DNA of 64,000 bases from JAHDHW01 sp965220465 (GCA_965220465.1 CBDCPZ010000020.1:186001-250000), one strand, 5' to 3'; counted from the first letter of the stretch, positions 1 to 9,186 are shown. The notes: generated by a model from the letters alone, not told the origin. A program made the numbers and translations.

Positions 1-517
1 CATCTGTGTTTTCAGGGTTGGAGATAGCAGCTTTCTTAAGAGCAAGAAACATATCTTTATACCGCTTTTTAGTTTCGAAAACCAAAGCTTTGCTGAGGTG
101 AATTTCACTACTTTGTTCGGCATTTGCATTTAGCAACAAGTCGTCTAAAATTTCAAATGCTTCTGCGTAATTTCCCAGAGAACTTAACGCTTCTGCCCTT
201 AATATTTGAACTTCAAATACGGAAGGTGCATAAAGTATGGCCTTATCTAATGCTTCTAAAGCTAAATTTTCACAATTTTTTTCAAGATATAGTTGAGCTT
301 GTACAATATGAAAGTTACCCGAAAACGGATGTTGCCTGACCGCATGCTCGATTACTTCCAGTGCATGATCAAAAAGTTGTTCATTTAAGTAGTGCTCAAT
401 CAACTGAAGAAATACCGTTTTCTCATAAAAACCTACCGTTCCCTTTTGTGACATAGCCTCATACTCAAAAATAAGCTCATTTGCGATTTGTTCGTTTGTT
501 GTATTGTTTCTTTTCAT
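1..517 (-). CDS. TPR-repeat protein, 3' end beyond window
   Basis: An open frame reads from an ATG at 517 down to the window edge without a stop, so about 172 residues are visible and the C-terminus is missing. The protein starts MKRNNTTNEQIANELIF. It consists of helical pairs with tetratricopeptide-like spacing, for example LYLEKNCENLALEALDKAI followed by ALSSLGNYAEAFEILDDLL. No signal peptide is visible, so a cytoplasmic scaffold or regulatory role is likely. The specific partner is unknown. The gene has its own upstream AT-rich spacer. Confidence 0.75.
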   Translation of the reverse strand, partial: MKRNNTTNEQIANELIFEYEAMSQKGTVGFYEKTVFLQLIEHYLNEQLFDHALEVIEHAVRQHPFSGNFHIVQAQLYLEKNCENLALEALDKAILYAPSVFEVQILRAEALSSLGNYAEAFEILDDLLLNANAEQSSEIHLSKALVFETKKRYKDMFLALKKAAISNPENTD

Positions 518-818
518 GGTATGCAGTTACTTGTATTTGAAGTAAATATACTGAAAAAGCATCCAAAGCAGCGACATAATTTAGGCAAAATTTTAAAAAA
601 AATGAATACAGTAATTTCATTTTAATTTTTATGGTATTACGTATAATATGTTGATAATTAATAAATTAAGAATTTAATAAATTTGAAATTGTAATTATTT
701 GATACCTTAACCCTCTCTCTTTCATTGTTTAATACATGCAATGAAATTTAAAGATTAAAAAATTTTAATATCAAATAAAAAGGAAATTGAAAAATGAAGG
801 AATAGATTACAAAAAGGT
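518..818. other. AT-rich intergenic spacer
   Basis: This 301-bp spacer lies between the start of the TPR gene and the 3' end of the EamA gene. It is very AT-rich and holds homopolymer-like A and T runs. I see no open frame, strong hairpin or repeat in it. The promoter of the TPR gene should lie near 520-600, but I could not identify a convincing TAnnTTTG element. Confidence 0.6.
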
Positions 819-1721
819 TTAAAGTGTGACATTTTTCGACTTTCTTTGACTACTCACCAAATAAACACCAACGAAAATTAATATCCCGGAAAATACTTTC
901 ACAGCGACCAGATTATCTTTTGCAAAAATTAATGCGATAGTCGTTGCCAATAATGGTTGTAAGTAAATGTAGATACTTACAACAGATGGATTTACTGTTT
1001 TTAAAGCATACGCATTGAGAAGATAAGCCAAAAATGTAGTGCATACAAGCACATAAATAATGGCTAACCAGATAGAAGTATCAAAGGTATTCCACCGTAC
1101 TTCGGATAATTCGCCTATGCCAAATGGGAAAACAAACAAAGTTCCAAAAATAAAAACCCATTTTACAACAGTAATTGGATTGTATTTTAACATCAACGAT
1201 TTTACAATGACCAGATAAATTCCATAAGAAGAGGCATTTATAAAAATCAAAAGGTCTCCGAGGACTTGCTCTTTTTCAAAACTTATCGTTCGACCGTTAA
1301 GAATCAAAAGAATAGCTCCGCTACAGCCGGCAATGATCCCAAGGATTTTTCGGGGAGTAATTTTTTCTCCAATCATTATGGAGGAAGCGATAAGTACGAG
1401 TATTGGAGTAGTGGTCATGATTAAAGAAGCATTAATCGGGGTAGTGAGTTTAAGACCACTAAAAAAGAAAGTTTGATTAATCGCCACGCCGAATAAACCA
1501 CAAAGCATTAGCCTCAAAAGGTCTTTTTTATCAACCTTTTCTTTAATATAAAAGGTATGAATTGCAGTAAACAAAATCAATCCTATGATCACTCTCATGA
1601 GGATAAATCCTATTGGTTTTATGTGATCATTATCGAGGACCTCCTTTGCTATTGTATAGTTGGCGCCGTAAATCAGCGCTACTAAAAAAAGAGCAATATG
1701 GGCTTTAATCGTCGTGTTCAA
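819..1721 (-). CDS. EamA/DMT-family transporter
   Basis: The protein is about 300 residues with ten predicted hydrophobic helices in two EamA halves. The first half contains ALIYGANYTIAKEV, the second GDLLIFINASSYGIYLVIVK, as in drug/metabolite transporters (inner membrane exporters of amino acids or metabolites; substrate not predictable). The frame extends upstream to a TTG at 1769, but that codon lies inside the rho-independent terminator of the upstream operon (1741-1777). The TTG at 1721, giving LNTTIKAHIALFLVALIYG, is therefore the better start and matches the family's usual length. The gene is monocistronic, downstream of the sigma operon but separated from it by that terminator. Confidence 0.85.
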   Translation of the reverse strand: MNTTIKAHIALFLVALIYGANYTIAKEVLDNDHIKPIGFILMRVIIGLILFTAIHTFYIKEKVDKKDLLRLMLCGLFGVAINQTFFFSGLKLTTPINASLIMTTTPILVLIASSIMIGEKITPRKILGIIAGCSGAILLILNGRTISFEKEQVLGDLLIFINASSYGIYLVIVKSLMLKYNPITVVKWVFIFGTLFVFPFGIGELSEVRWNTFDTSIWLAIIYVLVCTTFLAYLLNAYALKTVNPSVVSIYIYLQPLLATTIALIFAKDNLVAVKVFSGILIFVGVYLVSSQRKSKNVTL

Positions 1722-1740
1722 GGTGCAACCATAGTAAATG

Positions 1741-1777
1741 AAAAAAAATCGGTGTTTGGAGATTCTCAAACACCGAT
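1741..1777 (-). terminator. Rho-independent terminator of the sigma-factor operon
   Basis: Perfect 11-bp arms (1748-1758 and 1767-1777) enclose an 8-nt loop. On the minus strand they are followed by eight T residues. It sits 45 bp after the stop of the Spy-like gene and overlaps the extended N-terminus of the EamA frame. Confidence 0.9.
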
Positions 1778-1821
1778 CTTACCTTAGCAAAGGTATATAA
1801 AATTATGGTTTGGCAAATGCG

Positions 1822-2256
1822 TTAATTGCTATCAAACTGTTGGCGGTTTTTCTTTACATTGTTTAATAAGTTTCGCTTAAATTGCCTTTCAGTTCTACTA
1901 AGCATGGCAACTTTTCTGACTGGAATTACTTCCATCATTTTAATAACGTTTTGGCGTTTTAAGTCAAGCAGTTTTTCTTCTTGATCCAGAGATTTTAAAA
2001 TAAACTCTTTTGCCTGCGCATCTGACATTAACTCGAATCGTTGATTGGGTTTGAATTGGCTTTTTAAAGCTTTTTCATCTTTTTTAAATTGGTTAAAAAG
2101 GGGCCAGAAACTTTGTTTTTCTGCATCAGTAAATTGCAGATGCTCATTGTAAAATTTCACCCGCATTTCCTGGATATTTTCATTTTCAAAATTCTGCGAA
2201 GCAGCAGAGGGCATTATACTTAAAAATGCAAATAAGCCTAAGATTAATTGTTTCAT
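1822..2256 (-). CDS. Spy/CpxP-like periplasmic protein
   Basis: The mature start is probably the ATG at 2256 (MKQLILGLFAFLSIMPSAAS), a clear signal peptide; the frame itself extends ten codons upstream. The rest is a charged all-helical protein of about 120 residues with LQFTDAEKQSFWPLFNQFKK, resembling LTxxQ-type Spy/CpxP or 'periplasmic heavy metal sensor' proteins. It is the last gene of a three-gene operon with an ECF sigma factor and a single-pass membrane protein. This is a common Bacteroidota arrangement in which the periplasmic protein probably modulates the anti-sigma branch. The role is inferred from context. Confidence 0.7.
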   Translation of the reverse strand: MKQLILGLFAFLSIMPSAASQNFENENIQEMRVKFYNEHLQFTDAEKQSFWPLFNQFKKDEKALKSQFKPNQRFELMSDAQAKEFILKSLDQEEKLLDLKRQNVIKMMEVIPVRKVAMLSRTERQFKRNLLNNVKKNRQQFDSN

Positions 2257-2286
2257 TACTTTATGGTTTAATAATTTGTAGCACAT

Positions 2287-2790
2287 TTATAAAAGCTTTT
2301 CAAGTTCGCTATCATCTAATTCATCGATTATTTCTTCAAAATATTCATCAAGATTGTCAATGTCATTATATTCATCAAGATTGTTTTCGCCAGTTTCAAA
2401 TACGCTCGCTTCCCAAAGCATTTCAACATCAAATTCATCGATGTGATCAGAAACATACTGATTGACCGAAGTATAAGATCCATCAAATGAATCTGTTGGT
2501 TTTTGAATAAAATATACCGAAGCGACCACTAATATCAAGGCTGTAGCAAATCCAACTGCGTATTTTGGTTGGAATAATACAGCAATATTTTCCATCAAAC
2601 GTTCCATCCAACCCGGTTGAGTTACCCTTTTCTCAGAAGTATTGGTCGTTGTTTTAACCTGTTCTAAAACTTGATCAGGAAGGGTTTTGAAATAGTTTTC
2701 AGGAACCTTGAAAGCATTCTCCTTTTTGATATCTGACAAAAAGGGAGAAAGCTTTTTGAGCTCATCGTTTATTTCATTTTTCTTATTCAT
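2287..2790 (-). CDS. Single-pass membrane protein, putative anti-sigma partner
   Basis: The protein has 167 residues. The N-terminal cytoplasmic part carries FKVPENYFKTLPDQVLEQV, a motif I associate with proteins encoded after ECF sigma factors in Bacteroidota. One transmembrane helix lies near residues 84-105 (YAVGFATALILVVASVYFI). The C-terminal periplasmic tail is very acidic (runs of D and E, ending ELEKLL). It follows the sigma gene by 12 bp and abuts the next frame. The anti-sigma role is inferred from operon position and topology; there is no zinc-finger motif. Confidence 0.65.
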   Translation of the reverse strand: MNKKNEINDELKKLSPFLSDIKKENAFKVPENYFKTLPDQVLEQVKTTTNTSEKRVTQPGWMERLMENIAVLFQPKYAVGFATALILVVASVYFIQKPTDSFDGSYTSVNQYVSDHIDEFDVEMLWEASVFETGENNLDEYNDIDNLDEYFEEIIDELDDSELEKLL

Positions 2791-2802
2791 TATGGTTTAA
2801 AC

Positions 2803-3408
2803 TTATTCGGATGCTACTCCTTTTAAATAAACTTCAATTTTTTTTACAGCATGGTGGTACGATGCTTTTAGCGATCCAACCGAGGTTTCGAGTACCTCCG
2901 ACATTTCTGCATAACTCATTTCTTCAAAATACCTTAGATTAAATACTGCTTTCTGTTTTTCAGGCAATTGATTCAGTGCTTCTTGCAGTTTTCGTTGTAT
3001 TTCATCACCATCAAAATAATCGTCTGCTTTAAGCTGGTTGTTCAGATTATGTTCTTCATTGTCAAGCGAAGCGGTACTTTTTCGCTTTTTTTTATTTAAA
3101 AAAGTAATGGCTTCATTTGTTGCGATCCGATACAACCAGGTATAAAGTTTTGACTTGCCTTCAAATTTGTGAATACTCTTGTACACTTTAATAAAGGTGT
3201 TTTGGATAACATCATTCGCGTCGTCATGTTCAGAAACCATTCTCCGGATATGCCAATAAAGTCGCTCCTGATATTTCAACATCAGCAATTTAAAGCCTTG
3301 TTCGATTTTTGTCTTTTCTTGACAAAGAGACAAAATCTGATCGTCAGTCGTGTCGTTTGCTGATGCCTGCAAATCAAATGATTTATGTGTAAGACTCACT
3401 TTAAACAA
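2803..3408 (-). CDS. ECF RNA polymerase sigma factor
   Basis: The protein has about 201 residues. Region 2 is recognisable in DANDVIQNTFIKVYKSIHKF and FEGKSKLYTWLYRIATNEA. Region 4 is LPEKQKAVFNLRYFEEMSYA followed by EMSEVLETSVGSLKASYHHA, a helix-turn-helix. The start is a TTG at 3408 or a GTG at 3399. The first gene of a three-gene minus-strand operon with a membrane protein and a Spy-like protein, it probably answers an envelope signal. Its target promoters are not known. Confidence 0.92.
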   Translation of the reverse strand: MFKVSLTHKSFDLQASANDTTDDQILSLCQEKTKIEQGFKLLMLKYQERLYWHIRRMVSEHDDANDVIQNTFIKVYKSIHKFEGKSKLYTWLYRIATNEAITFLNKKKRKSTASLDNEEHNLNNQLKADDYFDGDEIQRKLQEALNQLPEKQKAVFNLRYFEEMSYAEMSEVLETSVGSLKASYHHAVKKIEVYLKGVASE

Positions 3409-3518
3409 GAAAGTTTAAAACGAAAAATAATATTTTGGTTTATTAATTTTAAACCGATGGAATTAGTTAGATTTTAAAAAATCGGTATTAATATTACCGG
3501 ATCAAAACTAATCAAAAT

Positions 3519-4607
3519 ATGACAAAAAAGTTTAGCATCGATGAGGATATCCGAAAGGCATTTACACTTCCAAAGATGTTTTATACAGACACCGAAACTT
3601 TTGAAAATTCTAAAGAAAAACTATTTGCCACCTCCTGGCAGTACGTTGCAGATTTTGATGTAGTTGCAGAAAAGGGAAGCGTTTATCCATTTAATTTGAT
3701 GGAAGGGATTTTAGATGAACCATTGATTTTGTCAAAAGATGAAACGGAACAAGTCAGATGTTTGTCAAATGTCTGTACCCATCGTGGAAAAATAATAGTT
3801 GAAAAACCAGGCAATTTTCGAATGTTAACCTGTGGCTATCACGGCCGATGCTTTGGATTGGATGGAAAGTTTAAAAGAATGCCAAAATTTGAAGGCGCAA
3901 TTGATTTTCCATCAGAAGCGGATCATCTGACAGAAGTCGCTTTTGAAGAGTGGTTGGGGATGTATTTTGTATCGTTGAATCCGAAAATTAGTTTTGCAGA
4001 AATGATCGAACCTATTGCAAAACGAATCGGCTGGATGCCAATTGATACTTTAAAATATGACGAAACTTCTTCAAAAGAATTCATCGTCAACGCACATTGG
4101 GCTTTATATTGCGACAATTTTTTAGAAGGATTTCATATCCCTTTTGTTCATCCAGCCTTGAACGAAGCGATAGATTTTGGAAGTTATGAATATGAACTTT
4201 TTCCTTATTGCAATTTACAGATTGGCATTGCAAAAGATAGCGAACCTTATTTTGAATTACCTGAAGGAGAAGCCGATTTTGGGCGCAAAATTTACGCTTA
4301 TTACTTTTGGTTATTTCCCAATCTGATGCTGAATTTTTATCCCTGGGGATTGTCTCTCAATATTGTGCAACCTTTAAGTGCTAACAAAACGAAAGTGATT
4401 TTCCGATCTTATTATTTTGAAAATACACCTTTTAAATCTGAGAAAAATAATTTGGAAATAACAGAAATTGAAGATGAAGCTGTTGTTGAGAGTGTTCGAA
4501 AAGGAATTCAATCCCGATTTTATAATAAAGGAAGATTTTCGCCTTCAATGGAAAAAGCGGTTCATCATTTTCATCAATTGATAGCAAAGTTTTTAAGTGA
4601 AGATTAA
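3519..4607 (+). CDS. Rieske non-heme iron oxygenase, alpha subunit
   Basis: The 362-residue protein has an N-terminal Rieske 2Fe-2S domain with Cys86-x-His88 (CTHRG) and Cys105-x2-His108 (CGYHGRCF). A C-terminal catalytic domain has the mononuclear iron motif in CDNFLEGFHIPFVHPAL: Asp199 is the bridging acid, and His206 and His211 are ligands. The short CxH...CxxH spacing and length resemble the ring-hydroxylating/choline-carnitine-type family. No reductase or beta subunit is adjacent, so electrons must come from elsewhere. The substrate is unknown. Its last 4 bp overlap the convergent CotH gene. Confidence 0.9.
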   Translation: MTKKFSIDEDIRKAFTLPKMFYTDTETFENSKEKLFATSWQYVADFDVVAEKGSVYPFNLMEGILDEPLILSKDETEQVRCLSNVCTHRGKIIVEKPGNFRMLTCGYHGRCFGLDGKFKRMPKFEGAIDFPSEADHLTEVAFEEWLGMYFVSLNPKISFAEMIEPIAKRIGWMPIDTLKYDETSSKEFIVNAHWALYCDNFLEGFHIPFVHPALNEAIDFGSYEYELFPYCNLQIGIAKDSEPYFELPEGEADFGRKIYAYYFWLFPNLMLNFYPWGLSLNIVQPLSANKTKVIFRSYYFENTPFKSEKNNLEITEIEDEAVVESVRKGIQSRFYNKGRFSPSMEKAVHHFHQLIAKFLSED

Positions 4608-6994
4608 ACTGCCGGGACTTTCCTTTTTTTGATTTTTAAAAGTAATAAACAGCAAAGGAGTAGACCGATTCCTGTACCGACACGCATCCAGATTTCCTGT
4701 TCGGCTTTGATTCGACTTTCGAGATAATAAGGGTTGGCAGAAGAAGGAGTACCTTTTCCAAACTGTACCTCCCAGTTTTCAATATCACTATTGTCAAGAT
4801 ATGGAAGCATCAGAGAAAGAGTAAAAATAGAATCCACCGGAGCGAGGTTATAAGAAATACTATCGATGAATGCGCCGTCATTGCTATACAATCCTAAATT
4901 TTCAATACGCTTATTCAATCCAAATTCAAAATCGCCAATGGCGCTGTATTGATCGGGGAAAACTTTTTGAAAACTTACAAGGTTCTGGCATAGAATAACA
5001 TAGTTTCTTGCGTTGATTGTAATATCGGGTAATTTGAAAAAATGTTTGGAATCTGTAAAATACCAGTCTTTCAAGTTGACCGACCCTTCTGAAAAATTAT
5101 AAAGCTCTACCCAATCTCCGCTTTCACTATTATTTGAACTGATTTCATTGATCACAACAGTGCCTTCATACGGATGGCTGTATGGTTCAAAAACGGCTTT
5201 AATATCATAAACCTTATCGCTTTCGAGTTTTATGGTCGCTTCTAAATGATTATCAATGTTGATTCCTTCCCAATGGGAAAACCGATGTCCAAAGTTTGGA
5301 ATGGCTTTGATTTGTATTGGATAATTTTCAAAATATCTTCCTGAAAAACCATCAGTTGTTACTTTGACGAGATCATTGATTAATATTTGTCCGCCTTTAT
5401 TGGTAATGGCATTTACCTCTATTGAACTTCCTGTGTTGAACATCCCCATCAAATGCATTCGCATATAATTAGGACGGTTCAATGCAAATTTTCGCATGAC
5501 ATCAACCTGTTCATTCCAATTGCTTTGCTTCAAGTTCCATCGTTTTAAATGACGTTGCATTTCAGGCAGAAGGTTCGAATAAAACTGATCTATTTTTTGA
5601 AGAACTCTTTCACTGCTGAAAGTAGAATTTAGATGGTCCGTAAAATGAGTTATAAATTGTGCTTCGAATTCCGGGTTTTCAAGGAGTTTTCTGAGCAAAA
5701 AAGTACTCCAGGGCGGATTGGGCCAGGAGGGTCCGTTTGCTTCAGTATGAAAAGCAAGACTATTCTTTTTGTACGCTGTCGTACTATGTAGCCCAAATCC
5801 CCAATCCGTATCGTATAGGATCCAGCGCCAACGTCCGGTGGGAGTTTGTGGCCGCCAAAATTTTATATTACCGCCAGCGTCTCCGTTATCAAAAAATATT
5901 TGTGCGATTTGATAACTCATGAAATTTTCAACATCCATTTGAGACTGGATATAAGCATAGTTTTCGGGGTTGCTTAACGAATTTTCAGCTAAAAAATTAA
6001 TCATTTTTCGGTAATGACGCGTACCCCCTTTTTTGAGCGTGATCCGATGTTCAATCAAGTCAATACTGTCTTTATTAACTTCAGCATGATCTGCCAGAAA
6101 GTAGCGATTTACTTTTTCGCGAATGTTATAAATTCCCCAATAATCTCCATTGAGGTAAACATGTGCTGGACGATAATCTTGTTTTTCAATATCCCAACCC
6201 TCCAAAAGGCCCGCCATCAAAGCATCCCGAAAATGGGACCGGCCCCAATCACTTCCGGAATTTCGTAATACCAAAAATTTATATTTGTTTAAACCTTCTT
6301 TTCCAAAAATCGGATACCGTATTCGTTTTTTGCCGTAATGATCACGAGCAATGATAGTCATTGATTTTTGAGGAAAAAGCCTGCTCATGCCTCCAAAAAG
6401 TCGAAACCCGGTAAGGCTATTGAACTTACAATCTCCATCATTTTCAAAAAGTTCAGTATTGATTTTTACTTCTTTGCGGCTCCAAAAATTTGCACCATCC
6501 AATTTCCAAATAGAATCATTGGCATTTGGCCCTTTTACATAAAGGCCCGTTTCAGGATCAAATAAAATCGATGAAGTGATACCGAGCGACACCACAGGAA
6601 AAGTTGTTTCAGGTTCGTTTATAAAAAAGGTGTTACCAACAATTTTACTTTTCAATTTGCCACGATAAGCCTTAGCCCTGATAACAGTTGTTTTGGAAAT
6701 ATAGATTGGCTGGGTGTAGGCGGTTGATCTCGAAGAGGGAGTGCTTCCGTCGGTTGTATAAAATATTTTTGCACCGGGTGAAAATAATTCTACCTCAAGG
6801 GCTTCGTGATAGAATCCTCCATTTAATGAAAATTCCAGTTCAAGCCAAATTGGTTTGTCCTTTTTTACTCCTTCTACAAGATTGGGAGTTCCAGATGCCC
6901 CTCCGCTGTTCACAGCGGAATTCCCTGGCTGTTGCCCAAAGGCATTCCACGATAGAAAAATGAAAATGAATAAAAAAGAAAACCGTATTTCCAA
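4604..6994 (-). CDS. CotH-domain surface protein with chitobiase-C-like and lamin-tail domains
   Basis: The 796-residue protein has a signal peptide (residues 1-20, ending NAFGQ). A chitobiase/beta-hexosaminidase C-terminal-like module lies near 58-135 (AKIFYTTDGSTPSSRSTAY). A CotH kinase-like domain lies near 170-490 with LNGDYWGIYNIREKVNRYFL and FRLFGGMSRLFPQKSM. A lamin-tail domain lies near 610-720 (VINEISSNNSESGDWVELYN). A final transmembrane helix near 770-787 is followed by KIKKRK. Unlike many CotH/LTD proteins of this phylum it ends in a membrane anchor, not a type IX sorting domain. CotH domains are kinase-like; the target here is unknown. Confidence 0.88.
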   Translation of the reverse strand: MEIRFSFLFIFIFLSWNAFGQQPGNSAVNSGGASGTPNLVEGVKKDKPIWLELEFSLNGGFYHEALEVELFSPGAKIFYTTDGSTPSSRSTAYTQPIYISKTTVIRAKAYRGKLKSKIVGNTFFINEPETTFPVVSLGITSSILFDPETGLYVKGPNANDSIWKLDGANFWSRKEVKINTELFENDGDCKFNSLTGFRLFGGMSRLFPQKSMTIIARDHYGKKRIRYPIFGKEGLNKYKFLVLRNSGSDWGRSHFRDALMAGLLEGWDIEKQDYRPAHVYLNGDYWGIYNIREKVNRYFLADHAEVNKDSIDLIEHRITLKKGGTRHYRKMINFLAENSLSNPENYAYIQSQMDVENFMSYQIAQIFFDNGDAGGNIKFWRPQTPTGRWRWILYDTDWGFGLHSTTAYKKNSLAFHTEANGPSWPNPPWSTFLLRKLLENPEFEAQFITHFTDHLNSTFSSERVLQKIDQFYSNLLPEMQRHLKRWNLKQSNWNEQVDVMRKFALNRPNYMRMHLMGMFNTGSSIEVNAITNKGGQILINDLVKVTTDGFSGRYFENYPIQIKAIPNFGHRFSHWEGINIDNHLEATIKLESDKVYDIKAVFEPYSHPYEGTVVINEISSNNSESGDWVELYNFSEGSVNLKDWYFTDSKHFFKLPDITINARNYVILCQNLVSFQKVFPDQYSAIGDFEFGLNKRIENLGLYSNDGAFIDSISYNLAPVDSIFTLSLMLPYLDNSDIENWEVQFGKGTPSSANPYYLESRIKAEQEIWMRVGTGIGLLLCCLLLLKIKKRKVPAV

Positions 6995-7033
6995 GTGTTA
7001 CTATTTATGTGTTTGGAAAGTTTTTAATTAAGA

Positions 7034-7090
7034 ACTGGTCAAACAATTAATTTCTGAAATAAAAGAGGGAACTTAAATTTTGACCTTTAC
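7034..7090 (+). repeat. Dispersed intergenic element, copy 1
   Basis: ACTGGTCAAACAATTAA (7034-7050) and, after 13 bp, a GAGGGA...AATTTTGAC segment (7064-7088) have close relatives at 9059-9075 and 9151-9177. There the same two blocks flank a longer insert. Both copies lie upstream of plus-strand genes. Confidence 0.5.
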
Positions 7091-7212
7091 TAACTGTTTA
7101 AAATATATGAAAAAACAAAAAGAACTCCAAAGTTAAAGACATTACGCAACTGTACAAACTGCGGTTTCAAAAAATAACAATTTATATCGTATTTTTAGCG
7201 CTGGAAATCAAC

Positions 7213-7770
7213 ATGGTAATTGATATGTTTAGTGCTTTTAGTTCCTTTATGCTTCGGATTTTGGGTTGGAAAATAACAGGTAATTACCCTTATCACATTA
7301 AGAAATTTATAATCGTGGTAATTCCTCATACGTCTAACTGGGATTTTCCTTTGGGACTTTTAGTGCGTGGTTCGATAAAGCAAGATATTAAGTTTTTTGC
7401 AAAAAGTACCTTGTTTCGTTTTCCATTTGCTGGTCTTTTCAGCTGGCTGGGGGGGATTTCTGTGGATCGCTCCAAAAGCACCAACTTTGTGGATTCCGTT
7501 GTTGAATCTTACAATGATCACGATAAATTAGCAACTGTTATTTCGCCGGAGGGGACGCGCAGTAAAGTAGAAACTCTGAAATCCGGATTTTATTATATTG
7601 CAAAAGGTGCCAAAATCCCCATGATATTATGCAAGTTTGACTACGAAAATCATGAAGTCCATTTTGCTGAACCGTTTTATGCTTCCGATGATAAGCATGT
7701 TGATTTTCAGTTTATTGAGAATCATTTTAAAAATGTAAAAGGGAAAAACCCTGAACTCGGTTGGCCTTGA
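7213..7770 (+). CDS. Lysophospholipid acyltransferase family protein
   Basis: The 185-residue protein shows the acyltransferase HX4D motif as H39-TSNW-D44 and a second conserved block, PEGTRS, at about 112-117. It is shorter than typical PlsC but matches the small Bacteroidota '1-acyl-sn-glycerol-3-phosphate acyltransferase-related' proteins. It would transfer acyl chains from acyl-ACP or CoA to a lysolipid at the inner membrane; the acceptor is not predictable. The ATG at 7213 is the first start. The gene stands alone. Confidence 0.85.
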   Translation: MVIDMFSAFSSFMLRILGWKITGNYPYHIKKFIIVVIPHTSNWDFPLGLLVRGSIKQDIKFFAKSTLFRFPFAGLFSWLGGISVDRSKSTNFVDSVVESYNDHDKLATVISPEGTRSKVETLKSGFYYIAKGAKIPMILCKFDYENHEVHFAEPFYASDDKHVDFQFIENHFKNVKGKNPELGWP

Positions 7771-8020
7771 TTTGATTTGGAAAATATTGTAACCCTGTTG
7801 ACAGTTTATTTTTTTACGGTATTTTTGAGCTCTTATTTAAACGAAAAGTACCAACTTGCAGTCAAATCTATAATTATTCACCTCCAGGCTTATTTCAATC
7901 TATAAAATTTTTACAAAAAGAAACTTGAATAAATAGGGGATACTTTGCTGAATTAGTAAAATATACGTGGTTCCAAAGTTTGACCCAAATCCATTTAATA
8001 ATTTTTGAAACCTGTAATCA

Positions 8021-8899
8021 ATGAAGCTCAAATTTATTTACACATTATTCACCTTAATTTTATGTTCCGTTCTTTTTATAGCCAGTAAAGATGGCCGTGC
8101 TTTTGACCAGGGAAAAGGCAATACCGGCGCTCCTGGTGACGAAACGAATAGCAATGGATCTGCAAAAACCTGTCAATCTTGCCACAACACCAGTTCATCC
8201 ATCCAGGTGACCATCGATATTGAAGTAAAGGATGACGCTGGAAATCCAGTCACTGAATATTTGCCTGAGCAAACTTATGACGTAAAGGTTACCGTAAACT
8301 CTGTAGGTACAGCTACACCTTCTGGGTATGGATTTCAATTGCTTTGTCTAAAAGCTCCTTTGAATGTCCTTGGCGATAATTGGAATGCCTATTCCAGTCC
8401 GTCGTCTAATGTTCGAATTGCAGTTGCTTCTTCAAACGGAAGGCAATATGCCGAGCATAAAGGTCCTAGCGCTACCAACGAATTTATGGTTAAATGGACT
8501 GCGCCAGAAGCAGGGACTGGAACAATAACCTTGTATTCTTGCGGCAATGGTGTAAATCTCAACGATTCGTCTGGTGGAGACCATGCTGCTTGCAATCAAT
8601 TGCAATTAACAGAAGGAGAAACAATAGCTACGAATGATCTGTCGGAAAACGTTTCATTAAATATTTTTCCAAATCCGGTTGATGCTGTTTTGAATCTGGA
8701 AATCGACAGCGAGGTGTCGGGGTCGTTTGAAGTACGGATTTATAATCTTTTTGGTCAACTTGTGAAAGCCGAGCAACTTGAATTAATTGTTGGTGAAAAC
8801 AAGAAATACTTGAATGTTAGTGATTTGTCAGACGGAAGTTATTGGCTTCAAGTGACGGATGGAGAAAAAATGATGAGTCGGAAGATTGTGAAAATTTAA
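8021..8899 (+). CDS. Secreted choice-of-anchor V-type protein with CxxCH motif and T9SS sorting domain
   Basis: The 292-residue protein has a signal peptide (about 1-27). A Reeler-like/choice-of-anchor V module follows with NGSAKTCQSCHNTSSSIQV (Cys51, Cys54, His55), then VTVNSVGTATPSGYGFQLL. The C-terminal 75 residues form a type A type IX secretion sorting domain: NIFPNPVDAVLNLEI, VRIYNLFGQLVK, and a last strand SRKIVKI. The protein is therefore likely exported across the outer membrane and attached to the surface. The CxxCH could bind a c-type heme, but no axial ligand is obvious. Confidence 0.85.
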   Translation: MKLKFIYTLFTLILCSVLFIASKDGRAFDQGKGNTGAPGDETNSNGSAKTCQSCHNTSSSIQVTIDIEVKDDAGNPVTEYLPEQTYDVKVTVNSVGTATPSGYGFQLLCLKAPLNVLGDNWNAYSSPSSNVRIAVASSNGRQYAEHKGPSATNEFMVKWTAPEAGTGTITLYSCGNGVNLNDSSGGDHAACNQLQLTEGETIATNDLSENVSLNIFPNPVDAVLNLEIDSEVSGSFEVRIYNLFGQLVKAEQLELIVGENKKYLNVSDLSDGSYWLQVTDGEKMMSRKIVKI

Positions 8900-8919
8900 A
8901 AAAAAATCAATGCATTTTT

Positions 8920-8957
8920 AATAGAGGATTTAATGTTAAGTTAAATCCTCTATTTTA
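8920..8957 (+). terminator. Terminator after the T9SS cargo gene
   Basis: Perfect 14-bp arms (8920-8933 and 8941-8954) enclose a 7-nt loop and lead into a T-rich tract, 20 bp after the stop at 8899. Confidence 0.8.
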
Positions 8958-9058
8958 TTCGTTAAACCGAAGTGGTTTGCTGTTCAAAACTTCTGAAAAT
9001 GCTTCATTATTCCTATTTTGCAAACCCTAATACTCAGTTAAAATTTTTTTGATTTAGC

Positions 9059-9177
9059 ACTGGTCAAATAATTAAATCCCGATTTTCTTCAAATAGTGAA
9101 GAAATAAGTGATTGCTAATGAAACGTTTTCGAGCTAATTGAAGAAATCAAAGGAGGGATTTTAATTTTTGACTATTA
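9059..9177 (+). repeat. Dispersed intergenic element, copy 2
   Basis: ACTGGTCAAATAATTAA at 9059-9075 and GGAGGGATTTTAATTTTTGA at 9152-9171 match the blocks at 7034-7088. About 75 bp separate them here, against 13 bp there. The second block ends just before the ligA start. Confidence 0.5.
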
Positions 9178-9186
9178 TTTAAAAGT

